A stretch of DNA of 64,000 nt, taken from Metellina segmentata. Lineage: Eukaryota > Arthropoda > Arachnida > Araneae > Tetragnathidae. The position numbers and the translations under genes are program-made. Where the stretch lies: the NCBI GenBank assembly GCA_947359465.1, contig OX375877.1:30019235-30083234 (forward strand), written 5' to 3'. Below, piece after piece: positions 22,292 to 33,680 of the stretch (the first letter of the stretch is position 1; each line of letters opens with the position of its first letter). The notes beneath the pieces were generated by a model. That model was not told the DNA's origin. It worked only from the letters and a program-made list of their open reading frames with translations, and ran no database searches.

Positions 22292-25007
22292 AACACATCA
22301 GAGGCCTGACTCGTGGATGATCGAACGGTGAACCCACGGTATTTTATTACAAGATCCCTCAACAGGTGATCTTTACACTTATCCTTCCAAATGCTATGGA
22401 AAGAGAATTGAATGCTTTTTTTTAATCATTCATCGACGATATCAATGTTTCCACAAACTTCGAACGGTCTTATACAGACTTTTCAGTTTACTTCAGGTAG
22501 TATTTTGTGTAAAATTATATACTTCTATTTGAAACTAATACTTTGACTTAATCTTCATTCTTTTGAAAATTCATTTAGTTAATATAAATTTTAATCATCT
22601 CTAGACTGGACACATACTATATCCGTTCTAATTAGCCTTCGTGTAGCAAAAAAAATGCTTGCACAGCGTTAAATCAAAACATAAACCGAACTACAGTAGA
22701 ACCTCGTTATAACGGATGTCGCTTATAACAGACAGTGAGCGATGTGCAAGACCATTTAAATTTTGTTATTCAATGTGTTGAACAATCGGCAAATGAAACT
22801 GTGTTTGCATATTACGAACACCTTACAGCACCTCTGTCAGTAATTAACTGAAGAAATAGGCAGCAAACATACCCAGCAGAAGATAAATTAATTTTTCAAA
22901 CCAATGAATGTAAACAATCAACATGATCTACATCAGCAATCACACAACACAACCTTCTTGTTCTAAAGATTAATACAGTGTATACGATCACATCTTTTTC
23001 AATTCAACCTATGTTGAAGGCTTTTTTATTTGATATTAAAGTTTTGATTTATTATCATTTTTTAATCGTTCATATCTGCATTTTGAAAGATCAAAGTGTG
23101 TAGTAAAAATTCACAGGCGAAAAACTTTGTAGAGAACTATACTTTGTAGGACGTATATGTATTAAAAAAAGTGAATGTCATTTGTACACTTGGAGCAGAC
23201 AACTAATGTGAGTATATTTTTACATAATTTGTGATGTGTAATGTAATCATCATAAAAATAATTATGTTAGTTAGATACAGGTAATACGAATTTTAGTTAC
23301 AACGGATGCACATTCTAGTCTCAAAAGGAAACTAATGACTACAACAAATAAGTAACATTTTCAACAGAGAAAGAAATATTAAATTTTGACATCTTCAACG
23401 AATATAAATATAAAAATTTAAATAAGTGAGAAAATCCAATGTAAAATTGATTAAATACTTCGTATCGTCGTTCCAGAAGAAAATATTGTGCTGTTAAGGG
23501 TCTTGCCCTCTGTCCAGCTGGAAAGGGAAAACCATACAAAGGCCCGAACTTTTGTCTGATTAGACAGAGTGAGGCAGGTCAATTGAAGCCCGGACTTACC
23601 GAAATCTGGCTTCTTTTCCATGTACGAGTATGGTATATTTTATTGAATCCATCGACATTTATTTCATTCATCGCATATCTCGCCATTCATCGTACATCTC
23701 GGACCCCCAAGGAGTGCAGGCAACCCTGAACAAAAAAAGTTCCACCGAATAAGGGTGACGACTTTTGTGAGGAACCCTGACCCTGTACTTTTTACAGGAA
23801 TTCGTCCTTGGATGTTTGTGAGGCGTTGATCCTGGGATAGGGAGGCTAAATCTGGAAATTCTCTGTGGAGTGTGATATAAAAGGAGTTTCCCTCCCCCTC
23901 TTCCATTAAAGTTACACCTGCCCTGTCTTTTCGCTTCCGGAAAAGCCCTTAATGGTCAGGGGGTTGGAATGAATCATCCCCCAGCAGACCTCCCTCGGCC
24001 TTGAGTTCATGCTGGATATTCGGTCGAAATGGAAAGGCAGATTCAACAGACTGTGTGTGTCAATGGCCACTCTCACTTCCGCCCTACTCACACACAGACC
24101 AACAGACCGTTTGCTGCTGCAATACTTCCTGCTCCCAACAATGGGCGAGGCCTTGACAATGACACCATTGGAACTTCGCTTTTTTGTGCGAGGTGAACTT
24201 ATTTTTAGAATCGCCCTGGACTGTTTTCGAGAGGGTGCGCGCAAATATTTCCTGGTGGCCCGAAGCCCTAGAAATTTCGCACGCTTGCCTCACCTGCCGG
24301 GGTCGTCTATCTTTGGGCTTTGAATGGCAGAGGGTGCAAAACGAGCCATTGTCATTGCTGCCTCCGAAGATTTTTATTCCCGAATGTTCAAATATAGGGA
24401 TGTTTACAAACCAGAGTGTCCGCTCAGAGGTCAACAAATAATGGGACGTGGTCACAACAGCTGGTCCACGAACTCCCCAAGACGGGGACAGTTCTTTCGG
24501 TTTTTCCCGTAAGCCAAGGTGAACCGGCTTTGTGGGATGGGAAAAATTCCACATGGACCGGAATATGTGAGGGCTAAACAGGCTTGTCATAAGATTTAAA
24601 GATTTATAGTCATTTTTTACGATTACTTATACAAAAACCGATGGGGCTAAGGCGAAATCGCCCGCTGTATTAAACGTAGGCGCTAACGGCTGGATTCCTA
24701 CATGGGAAAATTTCTTTCTTCTGTGTCAGCCAAGCCGCTTTCATTTGAATGCTTGCCCATTTACTTGACTCTGGCGCAACTTGGCCGAATAGGACCCTTG
24801 CACCACAGAATCTCAAATCAACCAACCCACTGAGTTCAAGCGAAGAATGACAAATGCAAGAAAAAACATAGAGCAAGCAATATAAAATTTCAACACGCTA
24901 GACAAACGTAAACATTAAGTCGTGGTGCACAATGACGCCCCGTAGCGTTTTGAGGTCATGTGCTATTGCCGTACTTTTAATAATTTAATTTTAAATTTTA
25001 AATTTTA
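22292..25007. other. Mostly unassigned DNA, with a GC-richer block at 23900-24560
   Basis: At 22693 the text CAGTAGAACCTCGTTATAAC resembles a pogo-type outer end, but no matching right end was found. The block 23660-24590 is GC-richer and open in several frames on both strands (up to 168 codons on the minus strand), yet none of these reads like a known protein and the frames overlap one another. I treat it as an unclassified repeat or chance frames. Confidence 0.35.
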
Positions 25008-25155
25008 ATTAATTAAGTCCATTTTATGGGTTTTAATTGTCGTTTTTGAACATTTTGATGATCAATCTATTAATAAAACACAAAAATGAGCATTTTCCTC
25101 ATCCTCAAAATCATTAAATAAATGAAAAATAAAACGGACATTTTAATTAAATATA
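25008..25155. repeat. Imperfect inverted repeat
   Basis: TTAATTAAGTCCATTTTAT on the left and the complement of ATAAAACGGACATTTTAATT on the right enclose an AT-rich loop. It could be a very small miniature transposon. Borders and target site are unclear. Confidence 0.4.
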
Positions 25156-25883
25156 TGTAAATTTTATATACGTACATCCCCACGTGTTATTTCATAGTAT
25201 TTTGGAAGCTAGTTCTTATTTGCCGAAAAGCTTCAACCCGTTAAGCCATTCAATCTTTGACGAAACACGAGAACACTTCTGAAGTACTGTACCATTCACC
25301 GTCGTTTCTTTTCTGCAAAGACAATAACAGACAAATAATTTTTAGCAATAATTTAAAGAAGGCAATCTTGGAAACTATGTGATCCAAACACAGTTTCAGA
25401 ACTTGGTGCCAGTTTTTTATTTTTTATTTATTTTTTTTTATTATTATTTTTTTACAGAGGTTCTTACAAGGACCAGCCGTTTATATTATTTGAACTGATG
25501 CTTGCCTCAGTGTAGGAAGCATGGTATTGGAATGAAGAGTCTGGACTTAAGGTACCCATTGCGCATGACAAACACCATCCACCAATCATAGTAATAAACC
25601 TTGAGCGTGAAAGGATCGGGCATGAGCTATCATTGGTTGACTTTTCGAAATGAAAATCAAGGATGGTAAAATAGAAATCGACATCGATATCCATCAGCGT
25701 ATTAAGAAAATTTTCTGTTTATTAATTAATGATTACTAGCATTTAGCTCAAAATATCCATCCATTTTTTCAATAGCTTACATAGCTTAAAAATTTGTTAC
25801 AAAATGCTTCGACTTCTACATTCCCACTGGGGGTACATGATCTACATTAACGTGACTTTAGTGAGACAAGTTTTGATATGTAT
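25156..25883. other. Unassigned DNA
   Basis: A 76-codon minus-strand frame at 25464-25694 was considered but matches no family that I recognise. Confidence 0.35.
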
Positions 25884-26002
25884 GGTAGGTAGATATCTTA
25901 AAGACGTCGTACTAGAACAACAGAACGGGCTATTTATGACGGTCCGGGATCAATTGCAACGGGAAAGATCCGAGGACGACGCCACGTAATTTTGAACCAC
26001 CT
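25884..26002 (-). repeat. SINE-A 3' part, minus strand
   Basis: Starts with GGTAGGTAG (the tail read in reverse), then ACGTCGTACTAGAACAACAG, CGGGCTATTTATGACGGTCC and AATTTTGAACCACC, all characteristic of this SINE. The tRNA head is missing. Confidence 0.8.
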
Positions 26003-26090
26003 TTGATACGGTAAAGAAATGAAACAACACATAATACAAATGAAATAGATATTTAAAGATAGGTAATGAACAGAGATAAAATGAATTAAG

Positions 26091-26391
26091 AGGTAGGTAT
26101 TTAATTAACGTCACACTGGAGAAAATCAATGGGCTATTCGGTTCGGGATCAATCCCGAAGGAAAGAATAATTGACCAATAATTGAATAATTTTGAACTAC
26201 GGTCAGCTGACGAGGTCACACCTGAGCTGACATCCTACTTTCCAAACTTCCAATCCACGCACCGTGAGAGTAATTGAGGCCACGAGAGATTTACTGTACC
26301 AGCCACCATGCACATGACGATCTTTAGTTGGATTCGAACTCGCATCCCTCCAGTTGCTAAACCGCTACTCTTCCAAACGAACTACCATCTC
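26091..26391 (-). repeat. SINE-A, near full length, minus strand
   Basis: Read on the minus strand, the 5' head is GATGGTAGTTCGTTTGGAAG, then TAGCGGTTTAGCAACTGGAG and GCGAGTTCGAATCCAAC. This is tRNA-like with a perfect RNA polymerase III B box (GTTCGAATCC) and a recognisable A box region. A body of about 200 bases follows, containing TCGGGATTGATCCCGAACCG, and it ends GACGTTAATTAAATACCTACC. It is the best guide to the family. The SINE has no coding capacity and would rely on a LINE for movement. Confidence 0.85.
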
Positions 26392-27801
26392 AAATTAAGA
26401 GATTATTAAATTTTGAACTATTAGTAATTGAAGTTTTTTGAATGAAAGAAGAATTATAATAAGAGAGAGAGAGAGAGAATAAAATGTTAGTTTGGAATAT
26501 TCACAATTAGTAAGAATATTTTCCGATAAGAAAGCCACTCTATACACAAAATTATGTCTAAAAAAAATGATTATGGGAGGGGGGTGGGGTTGGATTTTCT
26601 GTGCAAACGTACCAATTTCCGGAGATATTCTGGCAGGTTTGCACAAAACCGGAGATTTTACGGGGATAACGTAGTTTGAACTTACGTTAATCACACGATG
26701 CATATCGAGGTTATCCTAAAATGTAGTTTATAGCCGATTTGGCAACGTTTGGCGTTTAATCTAATCGGTATAGTCAAGTGACGTCACGTTCAGAATACGT
26801 ACATCTAGCTTAACAGCAAAAGCCTGTATTACTGTTATAACTATCTACAACTTACTTTTATCCGATCGCATCTGCTCAAAGATGGATCCAGAATCAAAAT
26901 TAAATACTTATCTGTAAGTCAAAGACCCTATTGAATGGAATGTCCGAAACGCAACATAAAAGAAGAAATATTAAAAAATTACAGTTTCATGCCATTAATT
27001 AGATTAATGTTTTAAAACTGGGTAATATAGGACAGTTGGCCCTTTAAAAATTTTGAAGTTACGATTCTAGTAATGAAGCGGGATAGCTAGAGGGAAAGGC
27101 TGAAGTTCACATTTCGTTTCTAGGAATCAAACATGACGGTCGTCGAATATGCTGTAAGGTGTACTTCCTGATGTTGAAATTCGGCTTAGAAAACAAGGTG
27201 GATTCTTGATTTATTTCCACGATGCCCATTTCTCCTTCCAACGTCATTTGTTTATAATGGTTTCTTGGAATTCGGTGGAATAAATGATGAGATAGTACAA
27301 ACAAAATAACACTACAAACGCAATGCTTTTCGCTTTTGTTCTCGAAATGCCTTCATTCCTAAGACGCCCATCATTTGGTAAAAACAAACAACCTAAGATT
27401 AAGTTTCCAGAAAAATTTAATACTAAAAATGTAGGTATTACGCAAAGTAAAATTAAACGATTATTAATTGTCATCAACGTTTGTGTGCAATGAATGCCTT
27501 GGCCATAGCAAGAGGTATATATCTGGGGCAATTAATGCTGATATCACCCAGTCTAATATACAAATATATTTTAATTTCAAATGAGGATAAGAAAACTCTT
27601 TTAAATAATTAAGACCAAATATACTAAGTGGTACCATATACTAGTATGTTGGTAAATTAATGTCCACACTCTCAATTTGGGATAGAAATCGTATTTCATT
27701 ATTGATTACGCACAACTAATAAAAATCCGAAATTTGTTAACAAACTTTCAGGACTAATCAAAGAAAGGCACAGCGTTTTATTTTGTATTCGTGAGTACAT
27801 T
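26392..27801. other. Unassigned DNA
   Basis: Includes a short (GA)n at 26463-26480. Minus-strand frames of 102, 65 and 95 codons show no recognised domain. Confidence 0.35.
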
Positions 27802-27989
27802 TACCTATATGGCCAAAAGTTTTTGGACACTGGGGGAGGAGGATCCATTTTAATGTGTATTGTTTTCCTGGTTAGGACTCGGCCCTTTTGCTTTATGTAC
27901 CTTGTACCATGAACGCTGATATGTACCTCAACGTTCTGGATATAATTCGGCCTTGTCTACACTATAGTAATACTACGGCGATGATTGTT

Positions 27990-28330
27990 TCTTCCAACAG
28001 GATCTAGCTCCATGTCATACTGCAAAACGTGTGCTGGATTGGTTTCCTGAAAATGAGGTGAATTTGCTTGACTTACTGTTCAGGAACCCCAATCTCAATC
28101 CGATTCCGTTTGTCCCACAAGTGATCTCAATCCAATCACTTGTGGGACAAACTGGAGCAACTAGTACGACACCGCCACGCACGACCATCTTCACAACAAT
28201 CTCTTCTCACTGCCCTGCAAGAGGCATATGGCAAGGTATTCCTGCCCAGACTTACAGAGAGATTGTGGAAAGTAGGCCTCGACGTGTTGCAGCAGTAATA
28301 GTAGCGAAAGGAGGGCCTACCCATTACTAA
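27990..28330 (+). pseudogene. Tc1-like transposase C-terminal remnant (copy 1)
   Basis: The translation includes QQDLAPCHTAKRVLDWF, where the usual D-N-A-P-H catalytic block has lost the asparagine to leucine. Next comes a corrupted version of the SPDLNPIEHLWD block (NPNLNPI, without its glutamate). It ends AVIVAKGGPTHY and a stop, the normal Tc1 ending. The first catalytic aspartate and the DNA-binding domain are deleted. A 17-base inverted duplication (28109-28151) replaces part of the catalytic region. The gene is dead. Confidence 0.8.
28109..28151. repeat. Perfect 17-bp hairpin inside the Tc1 remnant
   Basis: TTTGTCCCACAAGTGAT, a 9-base spacer, then ATCACTTGTGGGACAAA. The right arm is in its normal place in the transposase gene and the left arm is an inverted extra copy. 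The copy at 57152-57715 lacks the hairpin. Confidence 0.95.
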
Positions 28331-28400
28331 ATAGAATAATAAAGCACTTTTTTGAAAAACATGCAGTGTCCAAATACTTTTGTCCATACAGTGTATAACT

Positions 28401-28505
28401 AACGTGACCATACATCCCGTTTTGAACGGGACAATCCCGTTTTACGTAGCCTGTCCCGTTGTCCACAAGCACAGATTCGGGACGCCTTAATGTCCCGTTT
28501 TCGCA
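28401..28505. repeat. GTCCCGTT-rich repeat fragment
   Basis: CCCGTTTTGAACGGG is a small palindrome, and GTCCCGTT-type words recur five times within 100 bases. This looks like the outer end of a dispersed DNA repeat, not identified further. Confidence 0.45.
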
Positions 28506-29974
28506 ATAAGCAACACACAATAACAATAATTTTTAAAAAGTTGCGAAAAATAAAAAAAATCCGACAGCAGTGGTTGCGAGTACACGTAGATAACTCTCGC
28601 ATCTTTCTTGACGATTGATTATTGTTTTGTTATTGACGTGTGTTATTGAAGTCAATTTAAATTTCTTGTATGTGAACGCTTCATTTTAACATTGCCTAAA
28701 CGCAAGTGTGCACTTTTACTTAACTTACAAATTAAGTACCCTTTTATAAAGCAAAGTACTCCAGCGGACGTCAAAATGAAAAGTGTCGTACAGAATACAG
28801 CGTAGTCCAGGGATGGCCAACGATATTAAGCGACATATAAGATCAGAAAAAAAAATTCTATCTTTCTGCCGCTTTAAGTTCTTTGATGCTTAATTGTTTT
28901 AAGAGAACGGATTTAACCAACTTCCAAAGATCTGGAAATTGCTCTGAGACGGATTGTTCTTTTCATTAATAAATAAAAATGATAAAGAAATATGCGTTTT
29001 CTTTAATATGCATACTATTACCTAAAAATTAGTAGATGTTCCGTTTAAGAGAAAAAAAATAAATGGAAACGTTATGTATAACTCTTCTAAAGTGTATGTT
29101 TTCACATTGTATGTACAGATGGCAGTGTTTCAAAGACGTGGAAGATTCCTATTTATATACAAATTAGTACAACGTAACAGAAGAATGGTAGAGGTCAGCA
29201 AACTATCATCTCTAGACTGGACTGCGGACGTTTGAGATCAATTTTATTTTATCTCACAGCACATTAAGGTCTTTCTCGACTTGACGGAAATGCAATAGAT
29301 TAAGCCTCTACTGGTCACCTTGCTTGTATGAGGCCGTTCAGATAGGATTTCTATTTTAATTCTACTGGCTCGTCCTTAACTTTTTAAAGGTGCATCAACT
29401 CACAGGCACTTGGTATAGCTTGTCTAGACCGAGCAGGATAAGAAACAACAATAGAATACAGTGACAAATAATTTATTGACCAAAGTAATATGGTACTAAT
29501 TAGTTTAGCTATGGTAGTATATTTTACCCTAATTATTTAAAAAATTACTTTTTACCTAAATTTTCAATACGAAGCTTTGTATTAAATTCAGGGCAGCATC
29601 AGTCACTTTTGCTCCAGGCTAAGGAAGTCTATCTTCTCTGGTTCTGATAACGAAAACAATGTCTCTGTGAATAAAATCAGGTGATCAAAGGTCAACATCA
29701 CTGATCTCTGGTCGTTATACCCAAAACATGCATTGGGGTGGTCTCTTTACCGTCCAGGTGGTCTTTAGGAGTGCACGACTGGACTGGACGTTTCATTACG
29801 AAGCACCTGCTGCAAAAGCAGCTCATCTTCACATCAGAATAGGGCTTAAAGGGAAAAATTTAAAACAGAAATATTGAATTTATAAAAATAAAAATGAATT
29901 AAAGGTTGCTGGTTAAAAATATCAACCGCTACTGGAAAGCATAGAGGGCGGCACCTCCGACCGCTAGGTCATTT
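28506..29974. other. Unassigned AT-rich DNA
   Basis: CAGGGATGGCCAACGAT at ~28810 resembles a hAT-type end, but no partner or target duplication was found. Otherwise nothing recognised. Confidence 0.35.
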
Positions 29975-30060
29975 CCTCAGTTGGTCACCCTCCCAAGTAG
30001 TGACCGCGTCCGAAGGTGCTTAGCTTTCCGTGATCAAACAGAAGGAGTGCACGACGGTCC
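29975..30060 (-). repeat. 5S rRNA-derived sequence (SINE3-like or 5S pseudogene)
   Basis: Read on the minus strand: GATCACGGAAAGCTAAGCAC, then CTTCGGACGCGGTCACTAC, then TTGGGAGGGTGACCAACTG. This parallels the internal control region and 3' half of eukaryotic 5S rRNA (…AAGCA.C.TCGG.CGCGGTCAGTACTTGGATGGGTGACCACCTGGG). The 5' third is not recognisable and the 3' end does not close the terminal helix, so it is not a working 5S gene. A second diverged copy at 38748-38815 suggests a SINE family with a 5S head. Confidence 0.7.
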
Positions 30061-30189
30061 CCTGAGATTGAACGGTCTCTGTGGAACTGCCAGGACAAGA
30101 GATGGTGGTGCTTTTTTGTGCTCATTCGAGTCGGCAGCTTGAATAGATCCCTATTTTCCGTTTGCAGCACTCACGACCAAGGAACACAA

Positions 30190-31001
30190 ATCCCTGATTG
30201 TATACAGTGTACTTACTAAATGTTTAAAGTAAATAAATAGCTTAACATTGTATGTGTCGTGTTTATTGGCACACCACTCGGTCCACTACTTTACAGCGCC
30301 CATAGAAACATTATTTGCAAAAATTCGAATTTTAATTTATAAAAATTCGATAGAAAAAATGCAATAAAAATCGATAAAACCCGAGGCAAAAGAGGTGATT
30401 TAAACATAAATATGAGTTACATCATCAAGGACAAGAGATATTTGCCATATTTACTATACAAATAAAATAAGTTATATCGGGGAGTACCGTATTGATCCTG
30501 AGTCGGTTCTAAATCACACTGGTAGATGAATATCAGTTCGATTGCATTAAACAGTTGTAGACAAGATTTTTGGTTGCATACGTGCTTGTTCTAAAAAATT
30601 AGACATTTAATGAAAAACTAAAGATGATACAAAATAACGAAGAGCATTGATCACTCCGTTTCTCATTCTTCTAAATCCCAATTAATTTTTTTTATCACAT
30701 TCCATTTCATAGTTACAGTTTGCACTTGCATAATTAAAAATACATTCACAATATCAAAGCTTCCACGTGCATATTTAAAAATATATTAACTAATAGTATA
30801 GTTTACACGGGTTAATAAATATAATAATAACGTTTACACATTCACTACCAGCAATTAACCAAGCGCAATAAAAATTAAATTCACGGATTGCTTGCACGCG
30901 CTCACAAATCACAAATGTGAAATGATTTAATTAACAGCTCCATTCGATTTGAGGATCGCGAGGAAATCAATATTTTGTTTTATCACCATAGGCAGCAATA
31001 A
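30190..31001. other. Unassigned AT-rich DNA
   Basis: No feature recognised. Confidence 0.4.
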
Positions 31002-31445
31002 GGCCCGGTGCACACATCCGATTATTCAACGTGCGGCGCCGCTGCCGCAACGCAAGTGCGGTCTGAGATACATTAGATCCAATGGAGCAGTGCACACATG
31101 CCTCCAGCGACGCTGGGGCGGCGCCGCACGTCCAACTAGCGTGCTATTTGTACCGCATTTCCCCACGGCGCCGCACGGTCGCCGGACATGAGTCTCCGTT
31201 CTGAAGTACCTTGTTTTCAGAAATAAATGGAATATAAATAATAATTAATAAATGGTTGTTTTCAGTAACGTCTATTTTGTGTTTCAAAATATACTTTTTT
31301 AAACCAAGTAAGCGAAATAAACACGTTTTCTTCGATAGAATATGTATCGCAAATGGCGCGAAACGAGTCTTTGCGTCATTTCACGGTTATGTGTGCATAA
31401 TTGGGCTTCGGTGCCGCAGTGGCGCCGCACGTTGAAAAAACGGAT
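31002..31445. mobile_element. Harbinger-like miniature element, right end missing
   Basis: It starts GGCCCGGTGCACACATCCG directly after TAA (30999-31001), and is colinear over its whole length with the complete copy at 42693-43119. It stops at GTTGAAAAAACGGAT, where the last ~17 bases (GTGTGCACCGGGCC) should follow. Instead the sequence turns into a foldback-element arm (31446-31750). TWA target sites and GGCCCG ends are typical of PIF/Harbinger. Very GC-rich ends (GCGGCGCCGC words) contrast with an AT-rich core. No coding capacity. Confidence 0.82.
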
Positions 31446-31750
31446 ATTAGTAGAGCTGTTGCAGCTTACTAACGACATGATGGGTATTCGATTTCCGAAG
31501 CATCGCTCATATTTTTATTCAAAATTTGCTCAAAGCTTTCATTTTAATTCCAAATTGTGCGAGTTCTGATTCCAGAGGTACTGTAATTTTTTCTGTAGTA
31601 CAACAAATTTATGTTTGAAAAATAATTTTTTGGAATATCATATTTTGTAAACAATTTCTTGATTGATGCGAGCGAAGCGAACCAATGAGAATTGCAAAGC
31701 AATCATCCGGGGGTTGGCGAGCGTTAGCGAACAGGGGGCGTGCCATCTAG
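31446..31750 (+). mobile_element. Right arm of the foldback family, with an internal deletion
   Basis: GAGCTGTTGCAGCTTACTAA, GGGTATTCGATTTCCGAAGC, TTGATGCGAGCGAAGCGAAC and GGGGGTTGGCGAGCGTTAGC match the right arm at ~5000-5537 in order. About 220 bases of that arm are missing near 31468. It ends CATCTAGTA. It is fused to the truncated Harbinger-like element on its left. Confidence 0.75.
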
Positions 31751-31917
31751 TAAGAATGGAATAGGCTTAAATATGGTATACTTATTCTACCACAAAAGTA
31801 TGATGATAAATGAAACGTTAAATTTCCTATTGCTTTGGCTTTTCTACTGATCTATGGGTGCGCCACTGTTTTTATACATATATCAAGATGCATAAATTTC
31901 TATTGGTACAGAGATAA

Positions 31918-32080
31918 TAAGCTAGAAAATTTCCTTCGAACTCTGTTAAAAAAGCGATAACTAACTGGAACGTTACACGATGAGAGGACATTGGCATCAA
32001 GGTGACTCAATTTAACTGCTAAGTGTTGGAGATAGCTTGACTTAAAAAGAAGTTCCTGTTTCTTCCTGTAAAACTGGATT
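31918..32080 (+). repeat. Diverged single copy of the ~193-bp satellite unit
   Basis: Shares with the array at 34150-35080, in order: GAACGTTA, GAGAGGACATTGGCATCA, GGTGACTCAATTTAACT, AAGTG.., ATAGCTTGA and TCTTCCTGTAAAA.. The order is conserved but many bases differ. Confidence 0.6.
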
Positions 32081-32394
32081 TCCATAAACTTAAGTCATTA
32101 AAAAACTGACTTTTATATATGATATCTGCCATAAACGCTTTCCCAGTGTTATTAATTAAAAGAAGTGTAGTATCTAGTCTCAGTATTCATTATAAAACCA
32201 CATTAAACATATATTTTCCAAACGTGCTTTTTCCGGCTTTCGCAGAAAAAAGTATTGACATAGCTCGTATTTTACAAACCACATATCTATTTTTCATTTT
32301 TATGGAAACTTGGTTGGGAAGTAACTGGTTTTGGGCATCACATTCTGAAGGCTACATTTACTCTTAAGCTTTAGATTTATTCAATTTATATAAA

Positions 32395-32540
32395 AAGCTA
32401 GCAAAAAAACCCCGTATTTTTAAATTAAATCTAACTTGAACGTTATATGTACAATGAAAGGGCATTAACATGACCGATCGACTCGATTTCAAGTGCGCGT
32501 GATATTGATGAAATAAAAATTCTGCAAAACAGGATTTTTA
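32395..32540 (+). repeat. Second diverged copy of the ~193-bp satellite unit
   Basis: AACTTGAACGTTATATGTAC, then AAAGGGCATTAACATGACC, then ACTCGATTTCAAGTGCG follow the order of the satellite unit. More decayed than the copy at 31918. Confidence 0.5.
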
Positions 32541-32571
32541 AACGTCAGACGCTACATGAATATTTCCCTTT

Positions 32572-32664
32572 ACTACTAAGGGGCTCCGCCACCTGCTCGC
32601 TATCGCTCTTCAACCCCCATCATTGCAACGCAATCATGTCTAGTTCGCTTTGAACAATGAGTGG
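32572..32664 (+). repeat. Left-end fragment of the foldback family
   Basis: CTACTAAGGGGCTCCGCCAC, CTGCTCGCTATCGCTC and CAACCCCCATCATTGCAACG resemble the first ~100 bases of the element at 25-5537. Confidence 0.6.
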
Positions 32665-32699
32665 GAGGTTATTGCTTCACAATCCATCCCCATTTGGAT

Positions 32700-32757
32700 C
32701 GCTGCTGGATTGATCCCGGACCTATAGTACGACGTTAATTGAAGGTTCCCTTCCCAT
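32700..32757 (+). repeat. SINE-A 3' fragment
   Basis: GGATTGATCCCGGACC, then a deletion, then TAGTACGACGTTAATT, the SINE-A tail words. Confidence 0.7.
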
Positions 32758-33289
32758 TGCGATATCTATCGCATGCGCCCGAGTAACGGAAAATTGTCTT
32801 CTTTTTTTGCGAGATTAGCGGATCCGTATATAAGCCGACTCCTGTACTTAAGCTTTAGAAAACATTCCAAAATTTCCCCGATTATACGCGGAAATATACG
32901 GTAAATAAAAACAAATTGTTTTTAAAAATGTCAAGGACAAAACATCTTATTTCCACATAAAAAGGAAATATTTTAGCATAACAAATTAAAATTCAAAGGA
33001 AATCTCATCATAATTTTAAATTTTTTAGCTGATCCTTGTTGTAATAGTACTATTTAAGATTTTCATATTCGACTGTTGCTATGGAAACGGCGACCGATGC
33101 TTGCCGGTTCTTCTGAAAACATTGCAAACTTTCAATCGCGTACTCTCAAATTTTATGAATGAATTAATTAAAAACTATTACTTTGTTTATCGTCTGCGCG
33201 TGCTCCAAATTCATTAGTCCGTTGAACCATAAGACTCGCTATCTACCAATCACAATGCGAATAAAACTGAAAAAGACTCACAAAATTTT
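32758..33289. other. Unassigned DNA
   Basis: Nothing recognised on either strand. Confidence 0.4.
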
Positions 33290-33680
33290 TTTAATAATTT
33301 ATTTATCCTCCAATTTTTGCCGGTTTTGTTTAAGTTCTTTCAAAATTTGCAAAAGTTCCAAGAACGTTGTATAGTAGACTTAGTATTATGTTCCCCTTCT
33401 CCAAGTATAGTCGATTAGGTCCTTGGGTCTCCCAAAAAATAAGGAGCGTCACTTTCTCAGTCAACAAAACGATCATCGCCTTCTGCGTACTTTCAGCGTT
33501 CGCTGTACACTGTTTTGACTTCTGTTTAGGCTCAGGTACCCATGTTTCGTCAACAGTTACTAATCAATTAAAAAAGTCCCTCGGATTGAGGTGGGCACTT
33601 GCTTAGAAGAGATGCTTATGGTCTCAGCAATATCGTGCATTTTCACTCTGCAGTGTTATGAATAATGATACCAATGAATT
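33290..33680 (-). pseudogene. mariner transposase relic
   Basis: Read on the minus strand: MHDIAETISISSKQVPTSIR near 33640, followed after a stop by VTVDETWVPEPKQKSKQC at ~33505-33560. Then come QKAMIVLLTEKVTLLIFW and ETQGPNRLYLEKGN. The order matches mariner transposases: the second helix-turn-helix, then the first catalytic aspartate in the V-DETW block, then the K-VM-TVFWD-QG block and the D-LEKG block (here YLEKG). The remainder toward 33290 reads like the ELKQKRP-LAKK helix but is shifted. The later two catalytic aspartates were not found. No terminal repeats were located. It is an old fossil. Confidence 0.72.

Larger units (their letters stand above)
27802..28396 (+). mobile_element. 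Internally deleted Tc1-like element (copy 1)
   Basis: The left end reads TATGGCCAAAAGTTTTTGGA and the right end holds the complement, TCCAAATACTTTTGTCCATA, bordered by CAGTGTA. The interior keeps only the C-terminal part of a Tc1 transposase. A closely related copy lies at 57152-57715 and a lone right end at 57864-57930, so this is a family of deletion derivatives. Confidence 0.82.

Noticed and set aside
22693..23320. Possible pogo-type miniature element
   Set aside because: The left end looks right, but the candidate right-hand text (GTTACAACGGATGCAC) is in direct and not inverted orientation, so no element could be bounded.
24084..24590. 168-codon minus-strand open frame
   Set aside because: It lies in a GC-richer block where both strands have long overlapping frames. 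No domain, no codon-like conservation visible, no splice or polyadenylation context.
28399..28830. Possible hAT element between the GACCATACATCCCG text and CAGGGATGGCCAAC
   Set aside because: The two ends are not inverted matches and no 8 bp duplication was found.
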